Part shown: piece after piece, positions 1 through 6,091 of the stretch
Layout of the letters: every line of letters starts with the position of its first letter
Numbering within the stretch: position 1 is the stretch's first letter
NCBI GenBank assembly: GCA_039583705.1
Contig: JAVKSM010000098.1
Coordinates: 1-13,029, forward strand
Direction of reading: 5' to 3'
Source: JAVKSM01 sp039583705
Lineage (GTDB): Bacteria > Actinomycetota > Actinomycetes > Mycobacteriales > Pseudonocardiaceae
Length of the DNA stretch: 13,029 nt
Translations under genes and position numbers: made by a program
The notes under the pieces: generated by a model
Seen by the model: the letters and a program-made list of their open reading frames with translations, nothing else
Databases searched by the model: none
What the model was told of the DNA's origin: nothing

Positions 1-522
1 CTGCAGGCCGAGACCGCCCGCCTGGCTGGCATGGTCGACGACCTGTTGCTGCTGGCCAGGGCCGACGAGCGGGGCCTGGCACCGCGGTGGGAGGACGTCG
101 ACCTCGACGAGGTCGTCGACGCCGAGCGGGCACGACTGGGCGACGTGCCCGGTCCGCGCATCGACGTCGACACCGTCCCGGTGCGGGTCCGGGGTGACCG
201 GGCACAGCTCGCCCGGGTCGTGCGCAACCTGGTGGACAACGCCGTTCGGCACGCTGCGTCAGCGGTCCGGCTGACGCTGCGGACCGAGGGTCACGACGCG
301 GTGGTCGAGGTCGCCGACGACGGGCCGGGCGTGCCACCGGCCGACCGGGAACGGATCTTCGACCGGTTCGTCCGCCTGGACGAGAGCCGGGCCCGTGCGG
401 CCGGTGGCGCCGGGCTGGGCCTGGCGATCGTGCGTGAGGTGCTCACCGCGCACGGTGGGACGATCGAGGTGGCCGGCCCGGGTGCGCTGTTCCGGGTCCG
501 GTTGCCGCTGCTCAGGCCGTGA
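1..522 (+). CDS. Sensor histidine kinase, C-terminal part (5' end outside window)
   Basis: The reading frame is open from base 1, so the sensor region, membrane segments and most of the phospho-acceptor domain lie upstream of the window. What remains starts at the end of the dimerisation helix (ETARLAGMVDDLLLLARADE). A HATPase_c ATP-binding domain follows, with an N box (RNLVDNAVRHA), a G1 box (VADDGPGVP), an F box (RIFDRFVRLDE) and a G2 box (GGAGLGLAIVREV). It ends in LPLLRP and TGA. The phospho-acceptor His is not visible. By family it is a membrane-anchored kinase of the kind that pairs with OmpR-type regulators. Its 3' end runs into the 3' end of the response regulator on the opposite strand, an unusual layout for a cognate pair, so its partner may instead lie upstream of the window. 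Confidence 0.93.
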   Translation: MQAETARLAGMVDDLLLLARADERGLAPRWEDVDLDEVVDAERARLGDVPGPRIDVDTVPVRVRGDRAQLARVVRNLVDNAVRHAASAVRLTLRTEGHDAVVEVADDGPGVPPADRERIFDRFVRLDESRARAAGGAGLGLAIVREVLTAHGGTIEVAGPGALFRVRLPLLRP

Positions 523-1180
523 GCCGGTAGCCGGCACCGCGCAGCGTCTCGATGGACCGGCGGCGGAACGGGTGGTCGATCTTGCGGCGGAGGTAGCCGA
601 CGTAGACCTCCACGACGTTGAGGTCGCCGTCGTAGTGGGGGTCCCACACCGCGTGGATGATCTCGGTCTTGGTCACCACCTCGCCGGCGCGGCGCATGAG
701 GTACTCCAGGACGCCGAACTCCCGCGGCGTGAGCGTCACCTCGGTGGACCCGCGCCACACCCGGCGCCGGGCCGGGTCCAGGTGCAGGTCGCCCGCGTTG
801 AGCACCGACGGCCGTCGCGGGGCGCCGCGCCGGACCAGCGCCCGCAGCCGGGCCAGCAGGACGACGAAGGAGAACGGCTTGGTGAGGTAGTCGTCCGCCC
901 CGAGGTCGAAAGCGTCCGCCTCGTCGTACTCGCCGTCCTTGGCCGTGAGGATCAGCACCGGGGTCCAGATCTGCGCTTCCCGCATCCGCTGCAGCACGCG
1001 GTAGCCCGACAGCTTGGGCAGCATGATGTCGAGCACGACGACGTCGTAGGTGCGGCGGATGGCGGCGCGGAGCCCCGCCTCGCCGTCCCCGGCGAAATCG
1101 ACGGCGTGCCCCTCGGCCACCAACCCCCGCCGCAGCATCCCGGCCAGCCGCGCCTCGTCCTCAACCAGCAGCACCCGCAC
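512..1180 (-). CDS. OmpR/PhoB-family response regulator
   Basis: A 222-residue two-domain DNA-binding response regulator. The receiver domain (about 1-115) has the acidic pair E7/D8, the phospho-acceptor D51 (VVLDIMLP), T79 and K101 (LTKPF). The winged-helix domain (about 128-220) has the OmpR signature LTPREFGVLEYLMRR, then KTEIIHAVWD, and ends VYVGYLRRKID...RGAGYRL. The GTG start at 1178-1180 is chosen because VRVLLVEDE is where the receiver fold begins. An in-frame GTG 12 codons upstream is possible but would add a non-conserved leader, and no strong Shine-Dalgarno sequence is visible. It lies 89 bp downstream of the PadR-like gene on the same strand and could be co-transcribed with it. 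The last 11 bp overlap the convergent kinase gene. Phosphorylation by that kinase is plausible but not shown. Confidence 0.95.
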   Translation of the reverse strand: MRVLLVEDEARLAGMLRRGLVAEGHAVDFAGDGEAGLRAAIRRTYDVVVLDIMLPKLSGYRVLQRMREAQIWTPVLILTAKDGEYDEADAFDLGADDYLTKPFSFVVLLARLRALVRRGAPRRPSVLNAGDLHLDPARRRVWRGSTEVTLTPREFGVLEYLMRRAGEVVTKTEIIHAVWDPHYDGDLNVVEVYVGYLRRKIDHPFRRRSIETLRGAGYRLTA

Positions 1181-1269
1181 CCCGTCAGCGTGCCACCGCC
1201 AGAGGCCGCTGGACACGCGGGTCGGACCGGGCCGGGCAGCCCGCCTGGCCGGGCAGCGCGCCCCGGGGG

Positions 1270-1653
1270 CTACCTCGCCCTGGTCATCGAGGCCGACGGC
1301 ACCAGGTGGGAGCTGGCGGGCGCTGCCGCGGTGCGCGCGTAGAGCTCGAGGAAGGCGTGCAGTTGACGGTCCAGGCTCGCGAGCACGTCGGCGCGCTGCG
1401 CCAGCCGCACCAGGCCCTTGGAGGTGATGCGGTAGGTGCACTCGGCAGGGCCGACGTTGTTGTAGTGCCAGTTGGAGCGCACCAGGCCCTGCCGCTCCAG
1501 CCCGCGCAGCACCCGCCAGACCCGGGCGGCGTCGTTGGTGCCCTCGCACAGCGGCCGCACCCGCTCGACAAGGTCGTCGACCTCCGCGCCGTGGTCGCGG
1601 AGGAACAGCAGCAGGCACGTCTGGAGCGACTTCTTCTGCTCCGCCCAGCCCAT
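1270..1653 (-). CDS. PadR-family repressor, PhaQ-like (PHB-responsive)
   Basis: A 127-residue winged-helix regulator. Residues 8-60 form the PadR helix-turn-helix (LQTCLLLFLRDHGAEVDDLVERV ... VWRVLRGLERQGLVRSNW, shown here in two parts). The wing follows (GPAECTYRITSKG, 68-80), then a dimerisation helix (about 84-107, LDRQLHAFLELYA). GPA-x-x-x-Y-x-I/L-T-x-x-G followed by a short helix ending FLELY is the pattern I associate with PhaQ, the poly-beta-hydroxybutyrate-responsive repressor known from Bacillus megaterium. The ATG has a good Shine-Dalgarno sequence (GGAGG, 6 nt away on the - strand). It diverges from phaC across 330 bp, which fits a local regulator of PHA genes. A generic PadR regulator with another ligand is the alternative. 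Residues beyond about 108 look disordered. Confidence 0.85.
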   Translation of the reverse strand: MGWAEQKKSLQTCLLLFLRDHGAEVDDLVERVRPLCEGTNDAARVWRVLRGLERQGLVRSNWHYNNVGPAECTYRITSKGLVRLAQRADVLASLDRQLHAFLELYARTAAAPASSHLVPSASMTRAR

Positions 1654-1983
1654 GAGAACCTCCGCCGGCCCGAAACCTCAAACAGTGACCACATCACGGC
1701 TGGGCCCTGAACACAATGAGGGCGTCGGGTCGGTATCTGTCGGCGTCTCCTAGCGCACCCGGGCCCCCTGACGGCCCTCCTGACGCCCCTTGGCGCCCCC
1801 CGACATCCCCTGACGGCCCCCTGACATCCCCTGACGGCCCCCTGACATCCCCTGACGGCCCCCTGGCGTCCCCATGACGCCCCCCACGGTCGCGATCTTG
1901 GCGCCGGAGACGGTGAAGATACTTCGCTTTCGGGGCGCTAACGTCGGGAGACGACGCCCTTTCCCACGTCGAGGAGGTTGGCC
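1654..1983. promoter_or_regulatory. Divergent intergenic region between the PhaQ-like repressor and phaC
   Basis: This 330-bp gap must hold the promoters of both divergent genes. Three things are visible. A small dyad GTGA-N5-TCAC (1685-1697) lies 32-44 bp upstream of the repressor ATG and is a possible autoregulatory site. A tandem repeat block follows (1769-1884, listed separately). A less GC-rich stretch (1911-1945) lies upstream of phaC and contains the short dyad GAAG-ATA-CTTC (1915-1925). I could not assign a convincing -35/-10 pair for either gene. The Shine-Dalgarno sequence of phaC, AGGAGG at 1972-1977, lies at the right edge. Confidence 0.5.
1769..1884. repeat. Tandem repeat block, about 21-bp unit (two 10/11-bp half units)
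   Basis: The core is three adjacent 21-bp copies at 1801-1821, 1822-1842 and 1843-1863. Each is TGACATCCCC joined to TGACGGCCCCC; copies 2 and 3 are identical and copy 1 differs only at its first base. A degenerate fourth copy (TGGCGTCCCC, then A, then TGACGCCCCC) follows at 1864-1884. Partial units (TGACGGCCC, TGACGCCCC, TGGCGCCCC) precede it from 1769. The basic unit is therefore a 10-11 bp TGACNNCCCC motif, close to one helical turn, in direct orientation. It sits between divergent genes and is not convincingly coding on either strand. Confidence 0.9.
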
Positions 1984-3684
1984 GTGAGCGAGAACGTCGA
2001 CTCCGCGCCGGTGGCTGCTGACGCACTGGCGCCCGAGGTGAGCCTGCTGGCCCAGGCCGACCCGGTGCTGTGGGGCAGGGTGCTGCGCCAGGTCGCCGTG
2101 GGCCTCGCCCGCAACCCGTTGGGGGCCGCGCAGGTCGGCGCGGCGTACGCCGTCGACGCCGCCCGCGGCGCGCTGGCCGCCCTGGCCCGCGCCGTCGGGG
2201 GCCATCCCGAGCCGCCACTGCCGACCCCCGCGGGCAACCGGTTCCGGGATACCGCGTGGACCGACAACCCGTTCTTCTTCGGACTGCTCCAGCAGTACCT
2301 CGCCACCGGGAAACTGCTGGGCGGGCTGGTCGGCCAGGCCGGGTTGGACCCGGAAAGCGCGGCCAGGGCCGGCCTGGTCATGGGGCTGGTGTCGGACGCA
2401 CTGGCGCCGACCAACTTCCTGGCCACCAACCCCGACGCCCTCAAGCGCGCATTCGAGACCGCCGGGGTCAGCGTGCTGCGCGGCATGCGCAACTTCCTCG
2501 ACGACCTGGCGCACAACCAGGGTCGGCCGCGGCAGGTGGACACCTCGCCGTTCGTGCTCGGCGAGAACCTGGCAGCCACCCCGGGCAGGGTCGTCTACCG
2601 CAACGAGCTCATGGAGCTGCTGCAGTACGAGCCGCAGACCGAGCAGGTGCACGCGATCCCGATGCTGTGCAGCCCGCCGTGGATCAACAAGTACTACATC
2701 ATGGACCTGGCTCCTGGGCGCAGCTTCGTCGAATGGGCGGTGCAGCACGGCCACACCGTCTTCGCGATCAGCTACCGCAACCCGGACCGTTCCATGGCCG
2801 GCACGACGCTGGACGACTACCTCATCTCCGGCCCGAAGACCGCGCTGGACGTCATCGGTGAGATCACCGGCGCGGATCGGGTCAACGTCGTGGGGCTGTG
2901 CCTCGGTGGGGCGCTGACCGCGATCCTGGCCGCCTACCTCGCCAAGACCGGCGACCACCGGATCAACGCGATCACGCTGCAGAACACCATGCTGGACTAT
3001 TCCGAGCCCGGTCCGCTGGGTTGCTTCGTCCACCCCGACATCGTCGAGCGGCTCGAGGCGAGGATGAACCGGCGCGGGTTCCTCGAGGCCAGCGAGATGG
3101 CCGGCACGTTCGACATCCTGCGGGCCAACGACCTGATCTTCAACTACGTGGCGTCCAACTGGCTGAAGGGCGAGGACCCGCCGGCGTTCGACATCCTCGC
3201 CTGGAACACCGACTCCACCCGGATGCCGGCCACGATGCACTCGTTCTACCTGCGCGCGTTCTACCTGGACAACCTGCTGGCCCGGGGCGATCTGGAGATC
3301 ATGGGCGAGCGGCTGTCGCTCAAGGACGTCGACGTGGACACGTTCATCGTGGCGGCCGAGAGGGACCACATCGTGCCCTGGAAGAGCTCGTTCAGGTCCA
3401 CCCGCCTGCTCGGCGGCACGGTGCGCTTCGTGCTCTCCACCGCCGGTCACGTCGCCGGCGTCGTCAACCCTCCCAGCCCCAAGTCGAAGCACTGGACCGG
3501 CCTGGACGGCGAGCCGGACCCGGAGCGCTGGCGCAGCGAGGCGACCGAGCTGCGGCGGAGCTGGTGGGAGACGTGGGCGGAGTGGGCCGACGAGCACGGC
3601 GGCCCACTCGAACCACCGCCGCCGCTGGGCGGCCCGCGGCACCCGCCGCTCGGCTCCGCTCCCGGCGAGTACGTCCGCGCCTAG
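1984..3684 (+). CDS. phaC: Poly(3-hydroxyalkanoate) synthase, class I-like
   Basis: A 566-residue cytoplasmic enzyme that polymerises hydroxyacyl-CoA into PHA at the granule surface. The N-terminal PhaC domain contains RFRDTAWTDNPFF (about residues 84-96), and an alpha/beta-hydrolase core follows. The lipase-box-like motif GLCLGG carries the nucleophile C306. The other triad members are D461 (AAERDHIVPW) and H489 (AGHVAGVVNPP). The 28-residue Asp-His spacing equals that of Cupriavidus necator PhaC (C319, D480, H508). Its length fits class I, which acts without PhaE or PhaR subunits, and neither is present here. The GTG start at 1984 is preferred because AGGAGG ends 6 nt before it; an in-frame TTG at 1978 lies directly against the Shine-Dalgarno. 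Monomer preference cannot be read from the sequence. The neighbouring repressor, phasin and depolymerase support the role. Confidence 0.97.
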   Translation: MSENVDSAPVAADALAPEVSLLAQADPVLWGRVLRQVAVGLARNPLGAAQVGAAYAVDAARGALAALARAVGGHPEPPLPTPAGNRFRDTAWTDNPFFFGLLQQYLATGKLLGGLVGQAGLDPESAARAGLVMGLVSDALAPTNFLATNPDALKRAFETAGVSVLRGMRNFLDDLAHNQGRPRQVDTSPFVLGENLAATPGRVVYRNELMELLQYEPQTEQVHAIPMLCSPPWINKYYIMDLAPGRSFVEWAVQHGHTVFAISYRNPDRSMAGTTLDDYLISGPKTALDVIGEITGADRVNVVGLCLGGALTAILAAYLAKTGDHRINAITLQNTMLDYSEPGPLGCFVHPDIVERLEARMNRRGFLEASEMAGTFDILRANDLIFNYVASNWLKGEDPPAFDILAWNTDSTRMPATMHSFYLRAFYLDNLLARGDLEIMGERLSLKDVDVDTFIVAAERDHIVPWKSSFRSTRLLGGTVRFVLSTAGHVAGVVNPPSPKSKHWTGLDGEPDPERWRSEATELRRSWWETWAEWADEHGGPLEPPPPLGGPRHPPLGSAPGEYVRA

Positions 3685-3699
3685 CGCGTGTGCGGGCAC

Positions 3700-3720
3700 C
3701 ACGCCGCCCGGGCGGTCGTG
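3700..3720 (+). terminator. Hairpin after phaC
   Basis: Starting 15 nt past the phaC stop is a GC-only dyad: CACG-CCGCCCGGGCGG-T-CGTG, a palindromic core with flanking CACG/CGTG arms and one unpaired T. There is no T tract, as is common for actinobacterial hairpin terminators. It would separate phaC from the phasin, which has its own promoter-like sequence downstream. Confidence 0.4.
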
Positions 3721-3844
3721 CGCGACCAGCCGGCAGGCGAGCCTGCTGTCGGCGCCGTCGTGGCCTCCCGCTCCCGGTCGCCGTCCCCCAGCCGTAGAGC
3801 TGCGCGACGGTGGGCGCCGGCTCGTGGGAGAGCGTGCGCACGGG

Positions 3845-3894
3845 TTGCGCCGGGCGGTGTGCTTGGTATAGTTAGCGGTAGATGTAAGTACCAA
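3845..3894 (+). promoter_or_regulatory. Phasin promoter with overlapping inverted-repeat operator
   Basis: An unusually AT-rich stretch in this GC-rich DNA. A -10-like TATAGT (3867-3872) lies 16 nt after a weak -35-like TTGCGC (3845-3850). A perfect 6-bp inverted repeat, TTGGTA (3863-3868) and TACCAA (3889-3894), separated by 20 nt, overlaps the -10 and the likely transcription start. That position would let a repressor block transcription. Candidates for the binding protein are the XRE regulator just downstream and the PhaQ-like repressor. The element is read by eye and no start site has been measured. Confidence 0.55.
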
Positions 3895-3915
3895 TCGAGA
3901 AGAGGAGGACCTCTG

Positions 3916-4365
3916 ATGACGCGCACCGAGGAGATCCAGGACCACGCCGTCGACTTCGTCAAGCAGGGCCAGGACGTGGCCCTGAAGTTCGTCACCTCGG
4001 TCTCCGAGACCTGGGCGAACGCGCTGCGCGCCACCGTGCCTGGTGCGAGCGACGCGCTGCCCGCCCCGGACGAGCTGATCGACCAGTCCTTCGACTTCGG
4101 CGTGCAGGTGCTGGACCTGCAGCGCGCCTTCGCGCACCGGCTCCTCCGGGCCGCCGCGCCCGCGGTAAGGGCCACCGAACACGCCACCNNNNNNNNNNNN
4201 NNNNNNNNNNNNNNNNNNNNNNNNNNNNNNNNNNNNNNNNNNNNNNNNNNNNNNNNNNNNNNNNNNNNNNNNNNNNNNNNNNNNNNNNAGCACGCCACCG
4301 AGCACGCCACCGAGCACGCCAGGGAGCACGCCACGGACAGCGCCACCCGCACCGTCCGCAGGTAA
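3916..4365 (+). CDS. Phasin family protein with Glu-His-Ala-Thr repeat tail (interrupted by an assembly gap)
   Basis: A small PHA-granule-associated protein. Residues 1-85 are predicted amphipathic helices (VDFVKQGQDVALKFVTSVSE; then APDELIDQSFDFGVQVLDLQ and RAFAHRLLRAAAP). The P-x-P/A-D/E-E-L-x-x-x-x-FDF...QR-x-FA-x-x-LL pattern is what I recognise from short actinobacterial phasins. Such proteins coat PHA granules and limit their size. From about residue 87 the protein becomes repeats of EHAT (12-bp DNA unit), enters the 100-N gap, and emerges in the same frame with EHATEHATEHAREHAT before ending RTVRR. The true number of repeats is unknown, so the 149-residue length is nominal. The ATG is supported by AGGAGG at 3903-3908, 7 nt upstream. 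It sits between phaC and a regulator-phaZ pair. No signal peptide is present. Confidence 0.85.
   Translation: MTRTEEIQDHAVDFVKQGQDVALKFVTSVSETWANALRATVPGASDALPAPDELIDQSFDFGVQVLDLQRAFAHRLLRAAAPAVRATEHATXXXXXXXXXXXXXXXXXXXXXXXXXXXXXXXXXXHATEHATEHAREHATDSATRTVRR
4177..4336 (+). repeat. 12-bp in-frame tandem repeat in the phasin gene, spanning the gap
   Basis: The unit GAGCACGCCACC encodes E-H-A-T. One copy (with GAA) is visible left of the gap at 4177-4188. Four copies follow on the right at 4289-4336, and the last two differ slightly (CCAGGG, CCACGG). Both flanks are in the same reading frame when the gap is taken as 100 bases. The assembly broke inside the array, as expected for a tandem repeat that short reads could not resolve. 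Confidence 0.9.
4189..4288. other. Assembly gap (100 Ns)
   Basis: Exactly 100 undetermined bases, a conventional placeholder length, so the real distance may be shorter or longer. It lies within the phasin repeat tail. No feature can be read inside it. Confidence 0.97.
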
Positions 4366-4409
4366 CGGATCCGGGTACCGGGGGGCCCGCCCGGGTAGCG
4401 TTGCTTCTC

Positions 4410-4784
4410 ATGTCCGAGCCGTGGCGGCTGCAGCGCGAGGCCCTGGGCGCGTTCATCCGCAGTCAGCGCAAGCTGGCGAACCTCTCGCTGCGGGAGCTGG
4501 CGGTGCTGACGAAGATCTCCAACCCCTACCTGTCCCAGGTCGAGCGGGGCGTGCACGAGCCCTCGATGCGCGTGCTGCGCGCGATCGCCGAGGCGCTGGA
4601 CATCTCGGCCGAGACGCTGCTGGCGCAGGCCGGGTTCGTCAAGGACCAGATCCCGCACGGCGACGGGCAGACGGAGGCGACGCTGGCGACCGAGCGGGCG
4701 ATCCGGGCCGACCCCCGGCTCTCGGAGGCCCAGAAGGAGGCCCTGGTCTCGGTGTACCGCAGCTACCTGGCCTCCGATGGCTGA
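4410..4784 (+). CDS. XRE-family helix-turn-helix regulator of the PHA locus
   Basis: A 124-residue protein. An XRE/Cro-type HTH spans about 12-67: LGAFIRSQRKLANLSLRELA, then VLTKISNPYLSQVERGVHEP, then SMRVLRAIAEALDISAETLL. A short C-terminal segment (about 88-122) may mediate dimerisation or lipid/granule contact. The ATG at 4410 is preferred to the in-frame TTG at 4401, but neither has a clear Shine-Dalgarno sequence. It starts 44 bp after the phasin and its stop overlaps the phaZ start by 8 bp. A small XRE regulator beside a granule or lipid-droplet coat protein recalls MLDSR beside MLDS in Rhodococcus and Rv0474 beside hbhA in Mycobacterium tuberculosis. I infer that it regulates the phasin and perhaps itself. 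Its binding site is unproven. Confidence 0.9.
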   Translation: MSEPWRLQREALGAFIRSQRKLANLSLRELAVLTKISNPYLSQVERGVHEPSMRVLRAIAEALDISAETLLAQAGFVKDQIPHGDGQTEATLATERAIRADPRLSEAQKEALVSVYRSYLASDG

Positions 4785-5637
4785 TCGCTTCGTTCGCCTG
4801 GGCGGCCAGCGGGTGCGGGTCACGGTGCGGTCGGGCACCGGAGACGGGCCACCACTCGTGCTCTGCGGCGGCATCGGGGCGAGCTACGAGCTGCTCGACC
4901 CGTTCGTCGCGGCCCTGCACCCCGCCGTCGAGGTCGTGCGCTTCGACGTGCCGGGGTCCGGCCTCTCCCCGCCGCCGATCCTGCCCTACGGCTACCCGGC
5001 GCTGGCCGGCCTGCTCCGGCAGTTGCTGGCCGAGCTGGGCTACCGCAGGGCCGACGTGCTGGGCATCTCGTGGGGTGGTGGCCTGGCGCAGCAGTTCGCG
5101 CTGCAGTACCCGCAGCGCTGCCGCCGGCTGGTGCTGGTGGCCACTGGCACCGGCGCTGTCATGGTGCCGGCCCGGCCGGCCGTGCTGGCCCAGATGCTCA
5201 CCCCGCGCCGCTACCGGGACCGCGCGTACCGCGCCCAGGTGGTACCGCTGCTCTACGGCGGCAGCGAGGACCTCGACGTCGTCCAGCGGCTGTTCGCCGA
5301 GGTGCACGCCGGACCCCGGCGGGGCTACGTCCACCAGTTGCTGGCCGTCGCCGGGTGGACCAGCCTGCCGTTCCTGCCGCTGATCGGACAGCCGGCGCTG
5401 GTGCTCGCCGGCGACGACGACCCGCTCATTCCGCTCGCGAACGCGAAGATCCTCACCGGCCTGCTGCCGCGCGCCAGGCTGCACGTCTATTCCGGCGGCC
5501 ACCTCGGGCTGCTCACCAAGGCCGGCGAGCTGGCGCCCGTGGTGGCCGAGTTCCTCGCCTCCTGCGACGGGGCGTCCCGACCAGCCGCATGCCCGGGTCG
5601 GGTCACAGCGTCGGGTCATGGCGTTGTGTCACAGTAG
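4777..5637 (+). CDS. phaZ: Intracellular poly(3-hydroxyalkanoate) depolymerase
   Basis: A 286-residue alpha/beta hydrolase closely resembling the intracellular medium-chain PHA depolymerase PhaZ of Pseudomonas. Shared stretches include RFDVPGSGLS, GISWGGGLAQQFA, ATGTGAVMVP, GWTSLPFL and LVLAGDDDPLIPL. The catalytic triad is S98 (GISWGG), D215 (AGDDDP) and H242 (GGHLGLL). The 27-residue Asp-His spacing equals that in P. putida PhaZ (S102, D221, H248). It hydrolyses stored polymer to hydroxy acids and has no secretion signal, so it acts in the cytoplasm at granules. The ATG overlaps the XRE stop (ATGGCTGA), suggesting translational coupling. The last 20 or so residues are non-conserved. A PHA depolymerase of medium-chain type next to a class I-like synthase is worth noting. 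A general alpha/beta hydrolase is a less likely alternative. Confidence 0.92.
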   Translation: MADRFVRLGGQRVRVTVRSGTGDGPPLVLCGGIGASYELLDPFVAALHPAVEVVRFDVPGSGLSPPPILPYGYPALAGLLRQLLAELGYRRADVLGISWGGGLAQQFALQYPQRCRRLVLVATGTGAVMVPARPAVLAQMLTPRRYRDRAYRAQVVPLLYGGSEDLDVVQRLFAEVHAGPRRGYVHQLLAVAGWTSLPFLPLIGQPALVLAGDDDPLIPLANAKILTGLLPRARLHVYSGGHLGLLTKAGELAPVVAEFLASCDGASRPAACPGRVTASGHGVVSQ

Positions 5638-5641
5638 GGAC

Positions 5642-6091
5642 GTGGCCATCAACAAAGCGGTGCGGGCTGCGGACGACCGCAACTGGCTCGTGCAGTCCAG
5701 GGTGGAGTGGCGGGAGCCCGCCACAGCGGGCTTCGAGCACGACATGGCCAGCGCCGGGCGTGGCGCCGCGGTGATCCTCTCGCTGCTCCTGGCCGCCTGG
5801 GTGATCGTCGTCGCGTGGTTCTTCGCCGTCCCCGGGATCCTCGGGGGGCGGTGGCTGGTGTTCGGCGGCCTCGCGGTCATCGTGTTCTTCCTGATCCGGT
5901 GGGTGCTGCGGCGCCCCCGCACGATCACGGCCGAGACCCCTGGCGGCCTGTCCGGCCTGCCGGCGGAGCGGTGGACCGGAATGGTCCGGGGGCTGGGCAA
6001 GGCCCGGGAGGAGACCAGGCACAGCGTCTGGCTGCTGGAGACCAGCGCCATCCCGGGCGATATAGACAGCCCGCTGCGGCCCACCAACTGA
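5642..6091 (+). CDS. Small two-helix membrane protein of unknown function
   Basis: A 149-residue protein. Residues 1-40 are polar and probably cytoplasmic (VAINKAVRAADDRNWLVQSR, then VEWREPATAGFEHD). Two transmembrane segments follow at about 41-62 and 71-88, then a basic stop-transfer RWVLRRPR and a polar C-terminal region of about 60 residues (ERWTGMVRGLGKAREE). I recognise the general shape of a conserved actinobacterial hypothetical protein but no function. The GTG at 5642 is preferred because the conserved-looking start VAINKAVRAADDRNW begins there, with AGGGA just upstream. An in-frame ATG at 5618 would overlap phaZ by 20 bp. Only 4 bp separate it from phaZ, so it is probably in the same transcript. 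A role in PHA metabolism is not implied by the protein itself. Confidence 0.75.
   Translation: MAINKAVRAADDRNWLVQSRVEWREPATAGFEHDMASAGRGAAVILSLLLAAWVIVVAWFFAVPGILGGRWLVFGGLAVIVFFLIRWVLRRPRTITAETPGGLSGLPAERWTGMVRGLGKAREETRHSVWLLETSAIPGDIDSPLRPTN

Noticed and set aside
1769..1884. CRISPR array
   Set aside because: The units are directly adjacent with no unique spacers, so this is a simple tandem repeat; the same holds for the arrays at 6089 and 9391.
1978..1983. TTG at 1978 as the phaC start
   Set aside because: It directly abuts the AGGAGG sequence; the GTG at 1984 has proper spacing.
3464..3841. Possible small - strand gene between phaC and the phasin (MRTLSHEPAPTVAQLYGWG...)
   Set aside because: The start region looks protein-like for about 20 residues, but the rest is Arg-rich shadow running into phaC, and no ribosome-binding site is visible.
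1750..4329. Very long open frame on the - strand (859 codons) across phaC and the gap
   Set aside because: It runs through Ns and is antisense to phaC, which has a full catalytic triad, Shine-Dalgarno sequence and family match. The - frame shows no domain and is a GC-rich shadow.
4366..4409. Hairpin between the phasin and the XRE gene (CCGGG ... CCCGG with GGGCCC inside)
   Set aside because: Several alternative foldings in a G/C run and no clear single stem; possible attenuator but not strong enough to list.
4639..5619. Long - strand frame opposite phaZ
   Set aside because: Low-complexity Arg/Gly/His-rich translation with no recognisable fold; phaZ on the + strand explains the codon pattern.
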